Assembly (NCBI GenBank): GCA_964522665.1
Contig: CAZFVY010000031.1
Span: 1 to 61,352, forward strand
Length of the DNA: 61,352 nt
From: CAZFVY01 sp964522665
GTDB lineage: Bacteria; Verrucomicrobiota; Verrucomicrobiia; Limisphaerales; CAZFVY01
Direction of reading: 5' to 3'
Shown here: piece after piece, positions 1 to 8,484 of the stretch
How positions within the stretch are numbered: the first letter of the stretch is position 1
How the letters are laid out: each line of letters begins with the position of its first letter
Program-made: the position numbers and the translations under genes
Notes under the pieces: model-generated
What the model saw: the letters and a program-made list of their open reading frames with translations, nothing else
What the model was told of the DNA's origin: nothing
The model's database searches: none

Positions 1-908
1 TCGCCGGCCGCCGAGCGCGCCAGATGGACCAAGCCGCGCGCGATCAACGAACGATCCCAGCGGGTTCGGTCCTGATCTTTGAGTCGGAGCAGGTTGCCGC
101 CGCCGTCCACGCGAGTCGGGAAGCGGGCGCTGTTGAGGAGCATGAGCGCGAGCAACGCGTGGGTGCGCGGCAGGTTGCCCGCCCGATGCTCCGCGAGCAG
201 CATCGTCAAGCGAATGGCTTCCTCGGTGATGTCCTCGCGTACCAACCTTTCACCGGTGGAAGCCTTATAACCTTCGTTGAAAAGCAAGTAGAGCGATTGG
301 AGCACGCCATCCAGCCGCTGCGCCAGTTCTTCGTCCGCCGGAATCTCGAAGGGAATCCGCGCCTCGCGAATCTTCTGCTTTGCCCGGGTCAGTCGTTTGG
401 CGATCGCGGCCTCCGTCGTCAGGAACGCCCGGCTGATTTCCCCCACGCCGAAGCCGCACAGGGTCTTCAACGCGAGAGCAACCTGGGCCTCGGGAGGAAT
501 GACCGGATGGCAGCAAACGAACATCATCCGCAGCCGATCGTCCGCGATTTCCTTGTCGGGGAATATCGTGTTGTCGGGGGCAGGGCCGCGTTGCTCCATC
601 AGGTGGATGATCTCGGGTTCCTTATCGCGGAAAACTTTGTCACGACGAACAACATCCAGCGCCAGGTTTCGGGAGGCCCGCATGATCCAGGCGGCGGGGT
701 TGTTCGGCACCCCGTAAAAGGGCCAGGTTTGCAACGCGCGGGCCAGGGCTTCCTGGACGACATCCTCGGCCAAGGTCAGGTGCTCGACGCCGAATATCCG
801 CGTCAGGATCGCCACCATTTTGCCGGCCTCGCGGCGGAACAGGTGCTCCACCACCAGGGAGACGTCGCCTGATGGTGGAGCTGATGGGATAGTCCCGGAT
901 GAACTCAT
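1..908 (-). CDS. ECF RNA polymerase sigma factor, DUF6596 (ECF42-like) type, cut by the left edge
   Basis: Reading the minus strand from the ATG at 906-908 gives an open frame of 302 codons that runs off the window without a stop. The N-terminal part (residues about 20-90) reads as sigma-70 region 2 with LAEDVVQEAL and a WIMRASRNLALD stretch. A region 4 helix-turn-helix (GFGVGEISRAFLTTEAAIAKRL) lies near residues 140-165. It is followed by the DUF6596-type C-terminal extension (LYLLFNEGYKAS, then LTMLLAEHRAGNLPRTHALLALML). ECF42 sigma factors carry this extension instead of an anti-sigma factor and are encoded next to YCII/DGPF proteins, as here: the YCII stop is 25 bp upstream. The family is certain; the signal sensed is unknown. 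Confidence 0.93.
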   Translation of the reverse strand, partial: MSSSGTIPSAPPSGDVSLVVEHLFRREAGKMVAILTRIFGVEHLTLAEDVVQEALARALQTWPFYGVPNNPAAWIMRASRNLALDVVRRDKVFRDKEPEIIHLMEQRGPAPDNTIFPDKEIADDRLRMMFVCCHPVIPPEAQVALALKTLCGFGVGEISRAFLTTEAAIAKRLTRAKQKIREARIPFEIPADEELAQRLDGVLQSLYLLFNEGYKASTGERLVREDITEEAIRLTMLLAEHRAGNLPRTHALLALMLLNSARFPTRVDGGGNLLRLKDQDRTRWDRSLIARGLVHLARSAAG

Positions 909-933
909 TGGCTGATTTGCGGGAAGCGACGGA

Positions 934-1347
934 TCAAGCCGTCGCTAACTCTTCTTCCGGCATCGCTTGGCGGGCGCGTGCCGCCATCGGGCAGTCTTCG
1001 GCGACCGGCCGAACCTCGACCTGGGTGCCGAACTCAAGCGAGGGACAGGTTTGGGCGATGGCCACCGCCTCGTCGAGGTCTTTCACCGCGAGCAGGAAAT
1101 AGCCGCCAATGGCTTCCTTGGATTCGGCGAAGGGGCCATCCGCGACGACGCGCCCGTGTTTTCCGGAAACGAGTTTGCCTTCGCGAACCAGTGGCTGCGC
1201 CGCCTTGAGCTTGCCCGCCTGGGTCAGCCGGTCAAACCAGGAGCGGAAGTCGCTCATCGCTTTTTGGAGTTCTTCCGGCGAAAGGTCGTTGTACCAATCG
1301 TTGCCCCGAAACAGGAGCAGGAATTCATTTTGTTTGGGAGTTTCCAT
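934..1347 (-). CDS. YciI (YCII/DGPF) family protein
   Basis: A 137-residue protein with the DGPF signature in the stretch ADGPFAESKEAIGGYFLL (about residues 70-87), a hallmark of YCII-related proteins that accompany ECF42 sigma factors. The fold is a ferredoxin-like alpha/beta dimer; no reaction is firmly established for this subgroup. The start ATG is at 1345-1347. The sigma factor follows after 25 bp on the same strand, so the two probably share a transcript. A 26-bp element also found before the VOC gene begins 33 bp upstream of the start. It may be a target of, or accessory to, the sigma factor; that role is inferred from context. Confidence 0.92.
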   Translation of the reverse strand: METPKQNEFLLLFRGNDWYNDLSPEELQKAMSDFRSWFDRLTQAGKLKAAQPLVREGKLVSGKHGRVVADGPFAESKEAIGGYFLLAVKDLDEAVAIAQTCPSLEFGTQVEVRPVAEDCPMAARARQAMPEEELATA

Positions 1348-1380
1348 AGTTTTGTGAGGGTGGTTCGTTGATCGTTATCG

Positions 1381-1406
1381 TTCGTTCACTAGATCGACGA
1401 ATGAAT
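1381..1406 (-). promoter_or_regulatory. 26-bp element upstream of the YciI gene (copy 1 of a shared pair)
   Basis: On the minus strand this reads ATTCATTCGTCGAT followed by CTAGTGAACGAA. It matches the element at 1856-1881 at 22 of 26 positions and lies at nearly the same distance from its start codon (33 versus 31 bp). The shared core is TTCGTCGAT and AGTGA. Spacing and context suggest a promoter read by the adjacent ECF sigma factor, or an operator; which bases are -35 and -10 cannot be decided from two copies. Confidence 0.6.
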
Positions 1407-1434
1407 CCGTGACGGCAGGACAATCATCTCGAAT

Positions 1435-1824
1435 TTATTTCGCCTTCTCGGTTCGTTCCCAGACCGCGAACGAATTGTTCTCGGTGTCCAGGCAGACCGC
1501 GAAATAGCCCATGCCGGGCACGGCGGTTTTCGGCAGGCAAACCTTGCCGCCAAGCTTCACGACTTTGGCCATCGCCTTGGTTACGGAGGGAACGTTGATG
1601 TAATTCGTGATCTGCTGCTGCGGTTGTTTGCGCGCCATCAGGCCGCCATCCGGGGTGTCGTCGCCGCCGCCCGTATCGATGTGCCAATAGTCGGCCATCC
1701 CCGGAAACTTCTCGATCTTCCAGCCGAAGAGCGAGCCGTAGAATTTCTGCGCGCGTTCGGGATTGTCAGCGGGAATCTCGAACCAGACGATATTGGCGGG
1801 CGTGGTTTTCTGCGCTTTGCTCAT
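1435..1824 (-). CDS. VOC family (glyoxalase/bleomycin-resistance fold) protein
   Basis: A 129-residue single-domain protein. Residues 10-35 (NIVWFEIPADNPERAQKFYG, then SLFGW) form the first beta-alpha-beta-beta module, and the C-terminal FAVCLDTENNSFAVWE the second, which ends in the usual metal-ligand Glu region of VOC enzymes. Such proteins are frequent partners of DUF6596 sigma factors and YCII proteins. Substrate unknown. A good ribosome binding site (AAAGGAAC) precedes the ATG at 1822-1824. It is separated by about 90 bp from the YciI gene and carries its own copy of the shared upstream element, so the two are probably co-regulated transcription units. Confidence 0.9.
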   Translation of the reverse strand: MSKAQKTTPANIVWFEIPADNPERAQKFYGSLFGWKIEKFPGMADYWHIDTGGGDDTPDGGLMARKQPQQQITNYINVPSVTKAMAKVVKLGGKVCLPKTAVPGMGYFAVCLDTENNSFAVWERTEKAK

Positions 1825-1855
1825 GTTGTTCCTTTGTTTGTGGGTGATAATTTGT

Positions 1856-1881
1856 TTCGGTCACTGCATCGACGAAAGAAT
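1856..1881 (-). promoter_or_regulatory. 26-bp element upstream of the VOC gene (copy 2)
   Basis: Minus strand reads ATTCTTTCGTCGAT followed by GCAGTGACCGAA, 31 bp before the VOC start. It is the partner of the element at 1381-1406; mismatches are confined to four positions. Taken as a candidate ECF-type promoter or operator of a small regulon. Confidence 0.6.
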
Positions 1882-2038
1882 AACCCCGGCGTGGACATTT
1901 TGGGACGACTTTTTTTGTGTTCGCTCGAGATAGAGCCTGGCCGACGCGCGTGTCTGTTTGGGGCGGCGGAGATGGCTTTTCCTGCGCATTCGGCTTGATT
2001 TCGCGGCGCTGATCGCTCATTAACGGTCAAAGCCCTGC

Positions 2039-4300
2039 ATGACGCGTCGAAGTTCCGTACGTGATTTTCCTGCCTCCTCCGGCTGGCGCCGGAGCGTGGG
2101 TTGGCTCGCCCTTGGTCTGCTGTTGATCCGCGCGGACGGCTCCGTGGCCGTGGCCGTGAGCTTTCGCAACGACGTAATGGCCGTCCTCTCGAAGGCGGGT
2201 TGCAACGCCGGGGCGTGCCATGGGAACGCGAATGGCAAGGCGGGGTTCAAATTGTCGCTACGCGGCGAAGCTCCGGATTTGGACTTGCTGGCCTTGACGC
2301 GCGACCAGTTTGCCCGGCGAACAAACCCCTTGGAACCCGACCAAAGCCTGATCCTCTTGAAGCCGACGACCCAGGTCGCGCACGAAGGCGGACAGCGCTT
2401 CAAGAAGGACTCGGACGAATATGCGATCTTACGCGAATGGATCGTGGCGGGAGCGCCTGACGATCCCGCTGAGACTCGCAAGCTCGTGAGTTTGGAAGTG
2501 ACCCCGACGGAGAAAATCCTGATCGAGCCAGCCACGGAAGTACAGCTGCGCGCGCGGGCGCGATTCTCGGACGGCACGACGCGCGACGTGACGTCGCTCG
2601 CGGTGTATGAACCGGCCAACGGGGTTGCCACAGTGGATCACGATGGCTTGGCGCGGCGCGAGACAATGGGGGAGACGACGATTCTCGTTCGCTATTTGCA
2701 ATGCCAGGTTCCGGTGACCCTGGCTTTCGTGCCGGATCGGCCGGGTTTCCAATGGCAAAACCCGCGGCCCCAGAATTATATCGATGAACAGATCTTCGCG
2801 AAACTGAAGACACGCCGCATCAATCCTTCCGCGCTCTGCTCGGACGAGGTTTTCGCGCGCCGAGCCTACCTCGATTTGTTAGGCGTGCTGCCAACCGCAG
2901 CGGAAGCCCAGGCGTTCGTGGTGGACGGGGGCCGCGAGAAGCGCGCGCGATTGGTGGAGCGGTTATTTGACCGTCCCGAATTTGCCGATTTTTGGGCCCT
3001 GAAATGGTCGGACTTATTGCGCAACGAAGAACGGGTTTTGGATCAAAAGGGAGTGCAGGACTTTCATCACTGGATTCGCCAAAGTATCGCGGAGAACCAA
3101 CCGCTGGACCAATTCGTCCGCGAGTTGATCGCCGCCCGCGGGAGCACTTACAGTCATCCCTCCGCCAATTTTTTCCGGGCCAATCGCGATCCCGTGGCGC
3201 GGTCGATGGCGGTGGCCCAGGTGTTTCTCGGCGCGCGCCTGCAGTGCGCCCAATGCCATAACCACCCGTTCGACCGTTGGACGCAGGACGATTACTACGA
3301 TTGGGCCGGCTTGTTCGCCCGCGTCGATTACAAGGTTTTAGAGAACCGCCGCCAAGACAGCAACGATCAACACGAATTCAAAGGCGAGCAGGTGGTCTAT
3401 CTCGCGCGGCAGGGCGACGTGAAGAATTCACGGACGGGAAAAAGCGCGCGCCCCAGGTTTCTGGGCGTGGACGCGCCGATCGATGGTGACGATCAAGATT
3501 TTCTGGAGAACCTGGCCGCGTGGATGACCCGAGCGGAGAATCCGTGGTTTACCCGCGTTCAAGTGAACCGAATCTGGTTCAACTTGATGGGGCGGGGAAT
3601 CGTGGACCCGATCGATGATTTTCGCGCGACCAATCCGCCTTCGCATCCGGCGCTGCTCGACGCGCTGGCCAAGGACTTCGTCGCCCGTCGATTTGATCTC
3701 CGCTATTTGATTCGAACGATTATGATTTCCCGCGTGTATCAACTCTCCTCGGAGCCGAATGCCTCGAACGCGGAGGATGAGGTCAATTTCTCGCGAAATC
3801 TCCTCCGGCGTCTCACGGCGGAGCAGATGCTCGATTGCGAGAGCGAAGTATTAGGCGCCTCGCCGAAGTTTGAGGGCTATCCGGTTGGGATGCGGGCGGC
3901 GCAAATTCCTGGCGCTCGCGTCGAGACCCGGCGCGGCGGCAAGAGCGGCGCCACCGACCAATTCCTGGAACTGTTCGGCAAACCGCCGCGCTTGTTGACT
4001 TGCGAATGCGAGCGCTCGAACGAGACGACGATGGGGCAGGCTTTCCAAATGATTGGTGGCCCGGCCGTGAACCAGCTTCTGACCACCGCTGACAATCGGC
4101 TTGGCCGGTTGCTGGCGGCCGGGAAGTCCTCCCGGGAGATGGTTGAGGAACTTTATTGGACCGCCCTCACGCGGGCGCCCGCGGTTTCCGAGCTTGAAAA
4201 GCTGACCACTTACCTCGATCACGCGACCGACCGTCGGCAAGCGCTCGAAGACGCCACCTGGAGTCTGCTCAACGCGAAAGAATTCGTTTTCCGGCAGTGA
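2039..4300 (+). CDS. DUF1549/DUF1553 protein with heme-type Cys motifs and an Ig-like insert
   Basis: A 753-residue exported protein. An N-terminal hydrophobic segment (about residues 18-40) is followed by a CNAGACHGNANGKAGF motif, typical of the planctomycete/verrucomicrobial cytochrome-like head. A bacterial Ig-like (BIG2) stretch lies near residues 150-230 (SDGTTRDVTS), then DUF1549 (YIDEQIFAKLKTRRINPS onward), a CAQCHNHPFDRW CXXCH motif near residue 400, and DUF1553 to the end (SRVYQLSSEPN; LTCECERSNETT). These families are abundant in PVC bacteria; no biochemical role is established. A heme-linked role in periplasmic polysaccharide breakdown has been guessed for them. Unlike the homologue at 14934, no DUF1501 gene follows. 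The ATG at 2039 is the first suitable start. Confidence 0.92.
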   Translation: MTRRSSVRDFPASSGWRRSVGWLALGLLLIRADGSVAVAVSFRNDVMAVLSKAGCNAGACHGNANGKAGFKLSLRGEAPDLDLLALTRDQFARRTNPLEPDQSLILLKPTTQVAHEGGQRFKKDSDEYAILREWIVAGAPDDPAETRKLVSLEVTPTEKILIEPATEVQLRARARFSDGTTRDVTSLAVYEPANGVATVDHDGLARRETMGETTILVRYLQCQVPVTLAFVPDRPGFQWQNPRPQNYIDEQIFAKLKTRRINPSALCSDEVFARRAYLDLLGVLPTAAEAQAFVVDGGREKRARLVERLFDRPEFADFWALKWSDLLRNEERVLDQKGVQDFHHWIRQSIAENQPLDQFVRELIAARGSTYSHPSANFFRANRDPVARSMAVAQVFLGARLQCAQCHNHPFDRWTQDDYYDWAGLFARVDYKVLENRRQDSNDQHEFKGEQVVYLARQGDVKNSRTGKSARPRFLGVDAPIDGDDQDFLENLAAWMTRAENPWFTRVQVNRIWFNLMGRGIVDPIDDFRATNPPSHPALLDALAKDFVARRFDLRYLIRTIMISRVYQLSSEPNASNAEDEVNFSRNLLRRLTAEQMLDCESEVLGASPKFEGYPVGMRAAQIPGARVETRRGGKSGATDQFLELFGKPPRLLTCECERSNETTMGQAFQMIGGPAVNQLLTTADNRLGRLLAAGKSSREMVEELYWTALTRAPAVSELEKLTTYLDHATDRRQALEDATWSLLNAKEFVFRQ

Positions 4301-4405
4301 CCCCGGCGCGTACGTGGCAGTTGGACGGGAAAAAATAGTCGTTGCGGTTCGCGGCGAGGCTGCGAGACGTTTGGCCAACCGGCCGGCGCACGCCAGCATC
4401 AGCTA

Positions 4406-7171
4406 TCACATCGACACGCCGAGCCAACCCCGGGTCACCTGAAAATCAATATTCCCGCTGGCGAAGAGCTTGGGCGTGTAAGCTCGAGAGGCGACCTGCA
4501 AGACAAGTTTCAGCATCGCCTCGGCTCCCGCGGTCGCCGACTCATCGAACATCCCTAAGCGTAGGTCAAAATCATCCGTTGATGCCGCGTCGGGTGCGGC
4601 GTCTGTGTTGACTTGAATCAACGGAATGAGCGGGTGACTTTGTAACGGGCGTTCCGCGACGCAAGCGAGCATGACCTCGACACCCGTCGCCGCCAAGCCA
4701 GTCATGATCTCAACGGAATGATCGGTCGGTGTCTCCATGAGGTGAAGACCGTTCACGGCGAACGCTTCGCCGTAGGCCAACGTCGGCGTCGGCCCGAACG
4801 CGGCCAGATTGTCGGTTGTGCTTTGGCGCGTCGAGTCGGGGGGCGTGAGCAGAGGTGATGAGGTTGGCATGACCACCGCGCCGCCCCCTCGAATGATCCT
4901 CCGACTTAACCGCAGGCAGGCGGTCTTGGCCCAAGCGGGCAAGTTATCCCCAACAATCAGCCCGAGACGCAACCGGTCCAAGCCGGCCTCCGTGGCAGCG
5001 GCTATGGGGGCCGCCTGAAGCGATTCGTGGAACCAGCGGGCCACTTTGGCGCTGACGGCTCCAATCCCTCCGTCCAACTGCACGCTGGCCCAGCCGTAGC
5101 GCGCTGGGTCCACGTCCAAGGCGCGCATGAAATTGCGCATCGAGTCGTTGTGCGTCCGTTCACAGCCGTGCTCCAAGAGCAGCCCGCGCCGGACGAAGGG
5201 ATGGCAGAGGTGCCCGACCATGGTTCGTTGGTAAAGTTCCTCGGAATCACCACCGGAATTCCCGCAACCTTCAGTATGAGGCAAGGCCACAAAACGCGAG
5301 ACTCCGAGCGACCTGACCTCGCCTCGGTTGAGTTGCTCGGCGATCAAGCGGGCGATTTGACCGGCGCACAAACTCGTTGGAACAATCAACCCGACCTGGT
5401 CGCACGCCAGCCCGCGCTCACTCTGGAAGACCTGGAACCGCAAGGCTTCGTCATCGCTTTCGGAGTATTGCGAGTCACCGTTCGGCGTGCGAGTGGCGTC
5501 GTAGGCCGGCAGAGAATCTAACGGAACCGGATGGCCGGAAGGCCGCGTCCGATCCTGAATGTTGGCCAAACGTTTTCCGTCAGTTTGACGCCACTCGCGC
5601 CAGATTTGCACCTGCGAATGTCCCGCCTTTTCGCCCACGCTCGTTTCGCCTGAGGCGACCCGTAACGTCAAACCGAAGGCGTCTTCGGTGAGCGCGTCCA
5701 TGCTGACCGATTCCAAATAGCGGCCGGCGTTGAAGTCCATCTCTTTCTGGACCAGATGAAATCGGCTCGTGGTGGTGACAATCTTGATCGTCGGGACAAA
5801 TGGAAAGTTTGTTATGGAGCCGTTGCCGGTGGTGAAGAGAATGAGGTTGCAGCCGGAACCGACCTGGCCGGCGATGCTTTCCAAATCGTTCCCCGGGCTA
5901 TCCATGAAATAGAATCCCGGCTCGGTCATTGGCTGCGCGTAATCGATGACGTAATCGAGTCTAAGCTCCGGGTCTTTCTTGCGGGCGGCGCCGATCGATT
6001 TGATGGCGATATTGTACAGGCCCCGGAAATTGTTGCCGCCGGACGGGTTGGATTCGGCGGTGTGACCGTGCCAGGCGACCCGCTCTTGGAATTGGTTGAT
6101 CTTGGCGAGGAAAGCCCGAGCGGTCTCCCGATCACGCACGTTGGCCAGAACGTACTTCTCGGCGCCGATCAATTCGTCCGTTTCCGCGAGGTTGGCGCTC
6201 CCGCCGTAGCGGACCAATTCCTTCGATATCCGCCCGACCAGAGGATTGGCGGATATGCCCGAAAAGGCGTCAGAACCGCCGCATTGCAAGCCGATCCGAA
6301 GCGCGGAGAGCGGCTGCGGTCGTCGCGTCGCGGCATTGGCCAGGGGCAGCCACGATTTAACGACTGCCTCCCCGGCGGTCAACGCGGTTTCAAAATCTCC
6401 GGTCAGGGTCAGGAACGCGTGCGGGACTTCGGCAAGCGGGTAATCGTGCGTGAGCAGGTAGTCACGCAAAAGCGCGTTTGTCACCGGCTCGCTGCCCAGG
6501 TCTGCCACGAGCACGGCGCCGACGTTGGGATGGACGACGAACCCGGCCAGCGTCCGCAGCACGACCTCCAGATTGTTTGGAGGGAGCGCCCCGCCGCCTT
6601 CCGTATGGGCGGCCGCGACGACGCCGTCGAGGCCGGGGAACTGCGCCGTCACGCCCTTAAAGCGCGTGGCGAGCGCGCGGGCGTAACTGGCGGTCCGGGA
6701 AGAGGCGCCGACGATGACGACGTAATTGCGCGTTCCCACGCCGCGCCTCGGCCCCCGGTCAAAACCGTGGAAAAACCTCGCCTCGGGAGCAGGCGGGACT
6801 TGGTTGCCCGGCCGGAATTGGGCTTCGTCGAACGAGTAGGGGGCCAATTGGTCGGTAAAGTTGGGCGTCGGCGGCAGCGGAAAATCGACATGGCGCTGGC
6901 TCAGGGCCGTGAGGATTCTTTGGTTACAAATATAGTCACCCGCCCGGATGGACGATTCCGCGACGCCAAAAGGGAGGCCCCAGGAAAGCAGCGGCTCGCC
7001 CGGCCCAATCGTGGCAATGGCAAAACGGTGTCCCTCGAGCACGGTGTGCGGCAACACGACGACCTTGTCACCGAGCGCGATTCTCGTGCCCGGCTCGAGC
7101 CGCCGCGTGGCGATGGCGACATTATCGCCATCGGCGGGTACCCGGGCAAGCTGTTCAAGCGCGCATAACAT
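4406..7171 (-). CDS. double-length altronate dehydratase (UxaA) family protein
   Basis: At 921 residues this is almost twice a normal UxaA/GarD-type dehydratase (about 500). The order is an N-terminal SAF-like domain (residues 1-90), a first UxaA central domain (GVGTRNYVVIVGAS), the UxaA C-terminal domain (LQCGGSDAFSGISANP; GSGCNLILFTTGNGS), then from about residue 560 a second, diverged central domain (GLIVPTSLCAGQIARLI; HTEGCGNSGGDSEE; LLLEHGCE). The first copy has lost the cysteines seen in the second (AHTEGGG versus HTEGCG; DLGSE versus EHGCE). Family members dehydrate sugar acids such as altronate or galactarate. Substrate not assignable. Convergent with the gene ending at 4300; no sugar-acid pathway neighbours. 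Confidence 0.85.
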   Translation of the reverse strand: MLCALEQLARVPADGDNVAIATRRLEPGTRIALGDKVVVLPHTVLEGHRFAIATIGPGEPLLSWGLPFGVAESSIRAGDYICNQRILTALSQRHVDFPLPPTPNFTDQLAPYSFDEAQFRPGNQVPPAPEARFFHGFDRGPRRGVGTRNYVVIVGASSRTASYARALATRFKGVTAQFPGLDGVVAAAHTEGGGALPPNNLEVVLRTLAGFVVHPNVGAVLVADLGSEPVTNALLRDYLLTHDYPLAEVPHAFLTLTGDFETALTAGEAVVKSWLPLANAATRRPQPLSALRIGLQCGGSDAFSGISANPLVGRISKELVRYGGSANLAETDELIGAEKYVLANVRDRETARAFLAKINQFQERVAWHGHTAESNPSGGNNFRGLYNIAIKSIGAARKKDPELRLDYVIDYAQPMTEPGFYFMDSPGNDLESIAGQVGSGCNLILFTTGNGSITNFPFVPTIKIVTTTSRFHLVQKEMDFNAGRYLESVSMDALTEDAFGLTLRVASGETSVGEKAGHSQVQIWREWRQTDGKRLANIQDRTRPSGHPVPLDSLPAYDATRTPNGDSQYSESDDEALRFQVFQSERGLACDQVGLIVPTSLCAGQIARLIAEQLNRGEVRSLGVSRFVALPHTEGCGNSGGDSEELYQRTMVGHLCHPFVRRGLLLEHGCERTHNDSMRNFMRALDVDPARYGWASVQLDGGIGAVSAKVARWFHESLQAAPIAAATEAGLDRLRLGLIVGDNLPAWAKTACLRLSRRIIRGGGAVVMPTSSPLLTPPDSTRQSTTDNLAAFGPTPTLAYGEAFAVNGLHLMETPTDHSVEIMTGLAATGVEVMLACVAERPLQSHPLIPLIQVNTDAAPDAASTDDFDLRLGMFDESATAGAEAMLKLVLQVASRAYTPKLFASGNIDFQVTRGWLGVSM

Positions 7172-7299
7172 GGCTGGTATTCACTATAACGGGAACGTGA
7201 TGAGTGTCAGCTTATTCCAGTTCGTCGCGCTGGCCGCTTGGCGCTCTGCCTCCCACAGGCGCGGCGGCGGGGCGGGCGAATCTGAACGTTCGATTTGAC

Positions 7300-7369
7300 A
7301 AGGAGGTCTGATATGTTAATGATTCGCTTAAGCCGAATCGGGAAGAATTTTAGCAACGATAGCCTATGA
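7300..7369 (+). CDS. 18-codon leader ORF with a perfect Shine-Dalgarno sequence
   Basis: AAGGAGGT at 7300-7307 is followed, after 5 bases, by ATG at 7313 and an 18-codon frame (MLMIRLSRIGKNFSNDSL). Its TGA at 7367-7369 overlaps the ATG of the next gene as ATGA. The frame also contains the inverted repeat GATTCG-N7-CGAATC at 7321-7339. This is the strongest ribosome binding site I noticed in the window, which suggests real translation and coupling to the downstream gene. The first residues faintly resemble the start of ribosomal protein S16, which I take as chance. Coordinates include the ribosome binding site. Confidence 0.45.
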
Positions 7370-7596
7370 AGAAACTGATTACTTTGATGACCCTGGCCGT
7401 TCTGGCGCTGGGCGCCACCGCGCAAGCGGGTGAGAAAGCCGCCAAAGAGAAAACGACCTGTTCGGACGACGCCAAGGGCGGTTGCTGCTCGCAGCCGACC
7501 AGCGTGACCAAGTCGAGCTGCGCGAAGAAGCAGACGTTGACGCGCAAGACGGTCGATCCGTCTATCAAGTGCGGCACAATTCTCGCGCGGATGTAA
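7366..7596 (+). CDS. small secreted cysteine-rich protein
   Basis: A 76-residue protein with a clear signal peptide (MKKLITLMTLAVLALGATAQA, cleavage near residue 21) and a mature part of about 55 residues containing five cysteines, two of them adjacent (GGCCSQ). Basic and low in complexity; no family recognised. The start overlaps the stop of an 18-codon leader ORF. It ends shortly before a strong intrinsic terminator, so it is probably a one-gene unit plus leader. The Cys pattern could serve metal binding or disulfides; neither can be shown. Confidence 0.7.
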   Translation: MKKLITLMTLAVLALGATAQAGEKAAKEKTTCSDDAKGGCCSQPTSVTKSSCAKKQTLTRKTVDPSIKCGTILARM

Positions 7597-7618
7597 TCGA
7601 GGGCTCGGTTTTTCGGAT

Positions 7619-7652
7619 ATCCCCGCCCGGATTGGGGCGGGGATTTTTGTTT
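7619..7652 (+). terminator. intrinsic terminator after the small secreted protein
   Basis: ATCCCCGCCC pairs with GGGCGGGGAT across a 6-base loop (10-bp stem) and is followed by a T-rich tail (TTTTGTTTT). It lies 23 bp after the stop at 7596. Confidence 0.88.
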
Positions 7653-7699
7653 TCGGGCTTGCCTTTTGGGTGGCCCGCTCAGAAATTGCAGCGCTTTAT

Positions 7700-8440
7700 A
7701 TGAGTTCAAACGCAACAGAATCAGCCGGGCTTTTCGAATTCCTGGCGTGGATCGAGGTCAACAAGAAGCGCCTGGTTATCGGCGCCACGGCGGTCGCGAT
7801 CATCGGCTTTGGGATTTGGTTTTACCGGCTCAAGGCCGCGCAGACGGAAGAGGCCGCCACGGCCGCGCTGCTGCAATTGAACCCGGCGGCGGCGGGGTCG
7901 GCGGCGCAACCCTCCGCCAGCAGTTCCGATTTCCTGCAAATCGCCAACGCCTACGCCGGCACGGCGGCGGGCGAGCACGCGCTCTATCTGGCCGCGGGAG
8001 CGCAATTTGCCGAAGGCAAATACACCGACGCCAAGGCGACTTTTGAACGCTTTTTGCGTGAGCATGACGGCAGTTCGCTGGCGCCCGGAGCCAGCTTTGG
8101 CGTCGCGGCCTGTCTCGACGCCTTGGATCAGGCGAGCGAAGCGGCGGCCAAGTATCAGGAGTTGATTGCCCGCTTCCGCGACACGGCCGAGGCTGGTCAG
8201 GCGAAGCTGGCGCTGGCGCGGATCGACGAGGCGCAGAAGCATCCCGAGCAAGCCCTGCAAATCTACGACGAGATGACCCGCTCGAACGTGACCGCCAACG
8301 CGTGGAGTTCCGCGGCGGGCATGAAACGCGAGGAATTGCTCCAGAAATACCCACAATTGGCGACCAACTCGACGAAAGTAACCGTCTCTGCGCCCGCGCT
8401 CGCGCCCGCGACGACCAACGCTCCCGCCAAGTCGAAATAA
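7700..8440 (+). CDS. membrane-anchored tetratricopeptide repeat protein (YfgM-like)
   Basis: A 246-residue protein starting at ATG 7700. A short cytoplasmic N-terminus is followed by one transmembrane helix (about residues 24-43, LVIGATAVAIIGFGIWFY) and then helical TPR-like repeats: GEHALYLAAGAQFAEGKYTDA, next to the pair SFGVAACLDALDQASEAAAK and GQAKLALARIDEAQ. The C-terminus is a Pro/Ala/Thr-rich tail. The layout resembles YfgM/BamD-like periplasmic TPR proteins. An upstream in-frame ATG at 7670 would place the start inside the terminator tail and is less likely. Followed after 44 bp by the UDP-glucose dehydrogenase gene. Confidence 0.82.
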   Translation: MSSNATESAGLFEFLAWIEVNKKRLVIGATAVAIIGFGIWFYRLKAAQTEEAATAALLQLNPAAAGSAAQPSASSSDFLQIANAYAGTAAGEHALYLAAGAQFAEGKYTDAKATFERFLREHDGSSLAPGASFGVAACLDALDQASEAAAKYQELIARFRDTAEAGQAKLALARIDEAQKHPEQALQIYDEMTRSNVTANAWSSAAGMKREELLQKYPQLATNSTKVTVSAPALAPATTNAPAKSK

Positions 8441-8484
8441 CCGAGTGGTCGGCGATTGCCGCGAGTAAGGATCGTTTTTAGCGC

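Noticed and set aside
5756..7168. Long plus-strand open frame of 470 codons
   Set aside because: It lies fully antisense to the altronate-dehydratase-family gene, has an Arg/Gly/Val-rich composition with no recognisable domain, and is explained by codon bias on the opposite strand.
7313..7369. Truncated ribosomal protein S16 gene
   Set aside because: Only about ten N-terminal residues look similar, and the frame ends cleanly at the next start codon, so a leader ORF is the better reading.
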